Below are positions 59,705-64,000 of a DNA stretch of 64,000 nt, in pieces. This stretch comes from Maribacter litoralis (GTDB taxonomy: Bacteria; Bacteroidota; Bacteroidia; Flavobacteriales; Flavobacteriaceae). The notes under the pieces are model-generated. The model did not search any database. It had not been told where the DNA came from and saw nothing but the letters and a program-made list of their open reading frames with translations. Both the position numbers and the translations under genes were made by a program. How positions within the stretch are numbered: position 1 is the stretch's first letter; each line of letters opens with the position of its first letter. The stretch covers positions 992,001 through 1,056,000 of the forward strand of contig NZ_QCZD01000001.1 in the NCBI RefSeq assembly GCF_003075045.1, read 5' to 3'.

Positions 59705-62461
59705 TTATTTTATAAATCGATACTCACCTACTGGGTAGTCATTGGCAACACCATCGATGGTTATCTTTACAGGAATTTCATTGTGTACATACCATTTTCC
59801 ATCTTTACGCTCTAACACTACATTGCCTTTTTCCGCAGCGGAAATCGTTATATCTTTTGTTGTCAATTGTGTGCCATTGCCCATAAACAGGACTAAATTT
59901 TCGTTATTCTCTTTACCAATTAAAGCATATGTGGCATTCGTACTCGTTTCTCCATAGCTTGCTGTTTGGTTATCGACTGTAGAGAATACCATATCTTCCC
60001 TACCCGATTTATGTGTGATGCTCAAGCCTGCAAATCCTTTACTATTATTTTCATCTTCAAAACCGGATATACTGCTAATGCTTTTTCCTTCGGATGAAGT
60101 AAAGGGTTCATATACTGATATAAACGGATGCTCCCATGCCTCGCCATGTTGACGTGCCGCAAAGGTTAAATATGGTTCTTTATCAACTTTGTAGGGAATA
60201 CCATGATTGCCCCTGAATGCTTTATTCGGTGGTGATTTTATGGAAAATACTTCACGACCCTCTGTGCCTTTCATCCATAGGTTCATGAAAACATCTTCTT
60301 CACCTTCGGGCATGTCTATTTTCCATTCGGCTTGGTAATCTTTATCTAATTTTACCGATTTTTTATCCCACATATAATCCAATGCGTAAAGGTGTCCGCC
60401 GGCGAACGCCATTTCTTCACTGGGTGTTAATGTTAGTGGATTTCCATCGGCATCCATCACACTCATGGTCTGACCTAAATTGTGGTAGTAGTAATCATGA
60501 AATTTATCGCCTTTGCGTTGTTTCCTTGAGCGAAAAATGTCAACATAGTATCCGGTAGTTTCGCCTGTTTTAACAATACTCACCAATCTGCTTTGATCAC
60601 TCTGGGTTTCCGGTTCTAAAAAGTATACATCTGAATAGGTGATATTTTCATAGAAGCCGTCTTTTTCTTCTGATTTAGGATATTCGCCCAAAAGGTCAAA
60701 AGCGTGGTAGCTCAACATTTCGGTATATGAGGAAGCCCCATCTACCATCACAGTATTATGTGCCGGAAATTGGGAGTAATACTCCAAATAAATTGGCTCT
60801 AAGTAGCCTGCTCCTTTGCCTGGATCGGTACCTTGTACAAAGCCTTTACCATACAATTCCATATTAATACCATTGGCGTGCATATGGTTACCTAAAGAGC
60901 CGTTCAAAGAAACCATCATTCCGTTTTTTCCGCTTCCCATTCGTTGAACATGCCAGCTTACATTTGGTGCATTAAATGTCTGGGTAATGTAATCTTTTAT
61001 ATCGTGCTGCTTGTACTTCGGATTCAACACCAAAGGTTTTGTGGCAAAAAAGGAAGATATACCCTTATTTCTTCTGCCTCTATTTTTACCTGATGCTTCC
61101 GTATCTTTTACGAACAAACGATACATTCCTGTAAAATCTTCTTCTAACGCATCATCTCCATTTTTTTGGGCAATTCTAATCATATCCCCAATTGCTTCGG
61201 TACTTATGGGTCCGTAGTATGAATCTCCAAATGCCACGATCTGATTGTTGGGGAATAAATATTGCGGCATCATTTTTACCGCTTTGCCCATCACCGGAGT
61301 GTAAGGCAGAATATTATGGTCAAAAGTATTGTCAAAATCCCTGATGAAATGTGTAAGACTGCTGGTTACTCCTAAAGAATAACTCGGACATTCGTTCCAC
61401 ACTCCATTGCTTTCGTCGTAGCCATAATCTATAAATTTTGATAACGACCATTGCCTTGCCGAAGTAACATTCAAGATATAATCAATGTAATATTCACGTC
61501 CTTTTTTATCCTCATAATTTTCATTGTCTTGCAGTACCATTGCAGCTTTTAAAATGATATTTGCTTGGTGAAGATTCCAATTGTTCTGTGGCACGCCGTT
61601 TTTAATGACCTGGTCTGTCCATCTTTTAATGGTCTTATCATACATTGCTATATGTTCTGGATGGTTGGCTTCAATATATCCGTGTAAAAAATCATATAAA
61701 ATGGACACTTCGCGCAAAGCCCGTTCGTGTATTACTTGAAAATGCGTAAAACCAACAAGGGTTTGTATGTGACCATTCAACAGATCTATAGGCTCGCTAC
61801 GGTAAGACATGCCCTCCATATACGTATGGAAAATATCATAGGAAAACTTGGCAAAACGCTCATCATTTTCTAACCAATACAAAAAAGCGGCATCTCTTGC
61901 CAAACCAATAATATCCTCGTTTATAGAAACAATGATATTACCGGTTTCTGACTGTTCAGCCCATTCAAATGGATGTCCTTCTTTGGTTTTATTCGGTAAA
62001 TACAGACCTCTGGGATCATCCATATACGGTTGTATATCTTCTAGTTTTGGCTTGCCATATGCAGTGGCAGAATTTCTAGACCCTGTAAATCTAACGGTTG
62101 GCACAGGAGCTTCACCGTCTGCATGTGAATAATCTACTCCGTTGACATATACGTTGGTAGACTTTGTTTTCCAATACATCTGTAAACGAGACACCATCCA
62201 TTCCGGATCAGAAACATGACGTTCTACGTGCTCATCTACCTTTTCATGTAACCCTGACAAAACATCTTTTGCCCATGCTTCTTTTTTGATGGTTTTTTGA
62301 AGGTCTTTCTTTTCTGAATTGGTAATGTACAGTCTTGGGTAGCCTTGTTCTAAATTAGTGGGTAATGGGATTTTGCTATTGTCTTGTGCTGATAAGATAA
62401 AAGTAATTGAGAAAAAAATACTCGTTAACAGATATGGTTTGATGTTTAATTTTATGGCCAT
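59705..62461 (-). CDS. Heparinase II/III-fold polysaccharide lyase
   Basis: A 918-residue exported protein with a signal peptide to about 26 (FILSAQ). The N-terminal half is an alpha/alpha toroid with NNWNLHQANI near residue 292 and GVWNECPSYS near 353. A central heparinase II/III beta-sandwich starts around GNHMHANGINMELYGKGF near residue 524, with the conserved histidines, followed by FPAHNTVMVDGASSY. Further beta domains complete the protein. This architecture is shared by several lyase families (PL15, 17, 21, 37, 39, 40); I cannot say which. A lyase here would supply the unsaturated uronate that KduI and KduD require. Confidence 0.82.
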   Translation of the reverse strand: MAIKLNIKPYLLTSIFFSITFILSAQDNSKIPLPTNLEQGYPRLYITNSEKKDLQKTIKKEAWAKDVLSGLHEKVDEHVERHVSDPEWMVSRLQMYWKTKSTNVYVNGVDYSHADGEAPVPTVRFTGSRNSATAYGKPKLEDIQPYMDDPRGLYLPNKTKEGHPFEWAEQSETGNIIVSINEDIIGLARDAAFLYWLENDERFAKFSYDIFHTYMEGMSYRSEPIDLLNGHIQTLVGFTHFQVIHERALREVSILYDFLHGYIEANHPEHIAMYDKTIKRWTDQVIKNGVPQNNWNLHQANIILKAAMVLQDNENYEDKKGREYYIDYILNVTSARQWSLSKFIDYGYDESNGVWNECPSYSLGVTSSLTHFIRDFDNTFDHNILPYTPVMGKAVKMMPQYLFPNNQIVAFGDSYYGPISTEAIGDMIRIAQKNGDDALEEDFTGMYRLFVKDTEASGKNRGRRNKGISSFFATKPLVLNPKYKQHDIKDYITQTFNAPNVSWHVQRMGSGKNGMMVSLNGSLGNHMHANGINMELYGKGFVQGTDPGKGAGYLEPIYLEYYSQFPAHNTVMVDGASSYTEMLSYHAFDLLGEYPKSEEKDGFYENITYSDVYFLEPETQSDQSRLVSIVKTGETTGYYVDIFRSRKQRKGDKFHDYYYHNLGQTMSVMDADGNPLTLTPSEEMAFAGGHLYALDYMWDKKSVKLDKDYQAEWKIDMPEGEEDVFMNLWMKGTEGREVFSIKSPPNKAFRGNHGIPYKVDKEPYLTFAARQHGEAWEHPFISVYEPFTSSEGKSISSISGFEDENNSKGFAGLSITHKSGREDMVFSTVDNQTASYGETSTNATYALIGKENNENLVLFMGNGTQLTTKDITISAAEKGNVVLERKDGKWYVHNEIPVKITIDGVANDYPVGEYRFIK

Positions 62462-62490
62462 AGGTATGTTTAATATTCTAAAATTGGTTA

Positions 62491-63696
62491 TTATTTTATT
62501 ATTCTTTTAATTTCATTCTCTAATTGTTGCCCTCTTAAATCTTTAGCAATAATTACACCTTCAGGATTTAATAGTAAAGTTTTAGGATAGCTAATAATTC
62601 CATATTTTTCATTGATTTTATTAATATTGTCAGATACTATTTGAGGCCAAGAAATTTGATGCTTGTTTATTATATAATTTATTTGATCAATAGAACTATT
62701 ACCAGCAATACCAAGAATCTCAAATTTGGTGGTATCTATTTCAGAGTACAATTCTTTAAGATGAGGAAATTCCTTAATACATGGAGCACATGAGGTTGCC
62801 CAAAAATCTAACAACACGTATTTTCCATGTAAACTACTTAGTGATATCCTATTTTCAGTTTGATGTATCCTGCCTTTAAATTCTAAAGCTTTATACCCTA
62901 TCTGAGAAGAATATATTTGACCTTTAGGCTTATCAATAATTTCCAATACTAAGCTGTTCTCATTTTTACGAACTCCTAAATTTTTATAGATTTTATTGCC
63001 AATTTGAAGGTACTCATTGTTTGCAATAATATTTTCCATATAAGTTGCAGGATTTTGACTTATATCTACATTCTTCATAGCAAGATGGATGTTTTCAAAT
63101 GACAAATCCATAAAATTATTAGATTTTATAGCTATTTCCTTACCTTCTAAATTTACTTGACCATATTGTGCAAAACTGTATAACAATTGCTTGTATTCAG
63201 GCATGTATATAATTAAAAGTGGAACACTTTCGGTAGTGATTTCACCATTAATTATACGCTCGGTACTAACATCAATAGCACTACTTTGCATTAGCGAATC
63301 TTTGTTCAAATGAAATAAAGAACCCGCTATTTCAACGGGTCTAAAAACGGGATCATCACTAAAATCGTAGTTATTATTTGTATCAACAATCATGTTAAAT
63401 TCACCATTAACTCCATTTCCGTAAGTTAATGCCACTCTATTTTTTGTAGATTTATCTGATTGATGTGTTAGAATATCCCCTACTTGAACATTAGTCCAAT
63501 CTTTAGGCATTCCTACTACTTTTAATTGAGTTTCTTTTCCTATACCACCATCCAATTCTGAATAAGGATGAATTGCTCCCAACCCGATCAAAAATGGACC
63601 ATACCCATCTTGCATAGTAATTGGTAATTCAATGATTTTATCATCAGAGCAACCTATTATTATAAGTGCAATAGAAAGTAATATTAGTTTTTTCAA
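62491..63696 (-). CDS. TlpA-like thioredoxin-domain lipoprotein
   Basis: A 401-residue lipoprotein (lipobox ALIIIGC, Cys16). Residues ~20-265 are a beta-rich region of unknown type, including a calcium-loop-like DTNNNYDFSDDP. The C-terminal ~140 residues are a TlpA/AhpC-type thioredoxin domain: YVLLDFWATSCAPCIKEFPHLKEL with the CxxC pair near residues 302-305 and a cis-proline in SYPKTLLLNPEG. It probably reduces disulfides in periplasmic proteins. It starts 28 bases after the next gene's stop and may not belong functionally to the polysaccharide locus. Confidence 0.88.
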   Translation of the reverse strand: MKKLILLSIALIIIGCSDDKIIELPITMQDGYGPFLIGLGAIHPYSELDGGIGKETQLKVVGMPKDWTNVQVGDILTHQSDKSTKNRVALTYGNGVNGEFNMIVDTNNNYDFSDDPVFRPVEIAGSLFHLNKDSLMQSSAIDVSTERIINGEITTESVPLLIIYMPEYKQLLYSFAQYGQVNLEGKEIAIKSNNFMDLSFENIHLAMKNVDISQNPATYMENIIANNEYLQIGNKIYKNLGVRKNENSLVLEIIDKPKGQIYSSQIGYKALEFKGRIHQTENRISLSSLHGKYVLLDFWATSCAPCIKEFPHLKELYSEIDTTKFEILGIAGNSSIDQINYIINKHQISWPQIVSDNINKINEKYGIISYPKTLLLNPEGVIIAKDLRGQQLENEIKRIIK

Positions 63697-63723
63697 ATTA
63701 TTTTCTCTTTATTCTATAATCAT

Positions 63724-64000
63724 CTATTCCTCAAAAGGTGTATATATAATTCTTAAAATCCCTTCTTCAGTAAGATTTTTAGCTTCGATTCCTATTTTGT
63801 ACGCAGGACCGCCTTCTCTCAAATGCTTTACAGGAACTAGTTCATCTTTAATTCTAAATTCAAAACCCTCGCTCGTAATTTCGGCTTTTACTTTCTGATG
63901 TTCTGTTGTTAGAATGACGGTATTTTCATCAATAATTTCATACGCATTTAAAGTCATTATTGCAGAACCAAAACTAACGGGTTCCGTGGCTATAAAATGG
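63724..64000 (-). CDS. C-terminal fragment of a protein cut by the window edge
   Basis: The frame stays open from the stop at 63724 to the right end of the window, passing an internal ATG at 63957 with no stop before it (encoding HFIATEPVSFGSAI upstream), so the true start is outside. At least 92 residues are present. The segment LREGGPAYKIGIEAKNL resembles a degenerate PDZ-like ligand-binding loop, and the acidic, beta-rich sequence suggests an exported or peptidase-associated domain. No function can be assigned. Confidence 0.55.
   Translation of the reverse strand, partial: HFIATEPVSFGSAIMTLNAYEIIDENTVILTTEHQKVKAEITSEGFEFRIKDELVPVKHLREGGPAYKIGIEAKNLTEEGILRIIYTPFEE

Noticed and set aside
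1..64000. CRISPR arrays, tRNAs, rRNA, insertion sequences, phage or integrase genes
   Set aside because: I looked for regularly spaced repeats, cloverleaf-like segments, transposase or integrase motifs and terminal inverted repeats and found none I could support.

Overview
The window looks like chromosomal DNA of a marine, algal-polysaccharide-degrading Bacteroidetes bacterium, most likely a member of the Flavobacteriaceae. The DNA is AT-rich. It carries a SusC/SusD pair, a one-protein hybrid two-component regulator, eight S1-type sulfatases, many exported lipoproteins, and starts without clear Shine-Dalgarno sequences. I saw no tRNA, rRNA, CRISPR array, insertion sequence or phage gene.

Layout. 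(1) 1-7100, plus strand: an operon entering from the left edge, with a zinc alcohol dehydrogenase (5' end missing), altronate dehydratase, tagaturonate reductase, a sugar lactonase, an SDR sugar dehydrogenase, a FucP-type symporter and a RhaM-type mutarotase. Together these fit an oxidative L-galactose route through L-galactonate, D-tagaturonate and D-altronate to 2-keto-3-deoxy-D-gluconate (KDG). It ends in a strong hairpin terminator. (2) 7144-9916, minus strand: an SDR, a beta-propeller/Dabb fusion and a GlcG/HbpS-like protein. (3) 10109-16564, minus: SusC, SusD and a sulfatase. (4) 17036-28054, minus: the hybrid regulator followed by two sulfatases and a very large FG-GAP/VCBS lipoprotein. 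(5) 28335-36756, plus: an AraC regulator and a complete non-phosphorylating L-fucose pathway (mutarotase, FucP, dehydrogenase, lactonase, fuconate dehydratase, ketodeoxyfuconate dehydrogenase, diketo acid hydrolase) ending in an FMN L-lactate dehydrogenase. (6) 36841-40442, minus: a DUF6250-like protein, KduI, KduD and a DUF4861 protein. (7) 40576-63696, minus: five sulfatases, an unassigned beta-helix protein, a GH28-like protein, GH97, DUF1080, an SGNH hydrolase, an exported FAD oxidoreductase, GH95, a heparinase II/III-type lyase and a TlpA-like thioredoxin. A further gene is cut by the right edge.

How it works together (inference). The cell surface system imports sulfated oligosaccharides. 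Sulfatases, GH95 and other enzymes release L-fucose, possibly L-galactose, and unsaturated uronate. L-fucose goes to pyruvate plus L-lactate and then pyruvate. Unsaturated uronate (through KduI/KduD) and L-galactose (through UxaB/UxaA) both arrive at KDG. The KDG kinase and aldolase, the sulfatase-maturing enzyme and any GH88/GH105 hydrolase must be encoded elsewhere.

Most unusual features: an SGNH hydrolase whose catalytic blocks are circularly permuted (block I at the C-terminus); a second copy of the lactonase-SDR-FucP-mutarotase cassette apparently specialised for L-galactose; an L-fucose dehydrogenase-like SDR with Asn in place of the catalytic Lys; a GH97 without the retaining Asp nucleophile; and a large beta-helix protein of unknown activity placed among the degradative enzymes.
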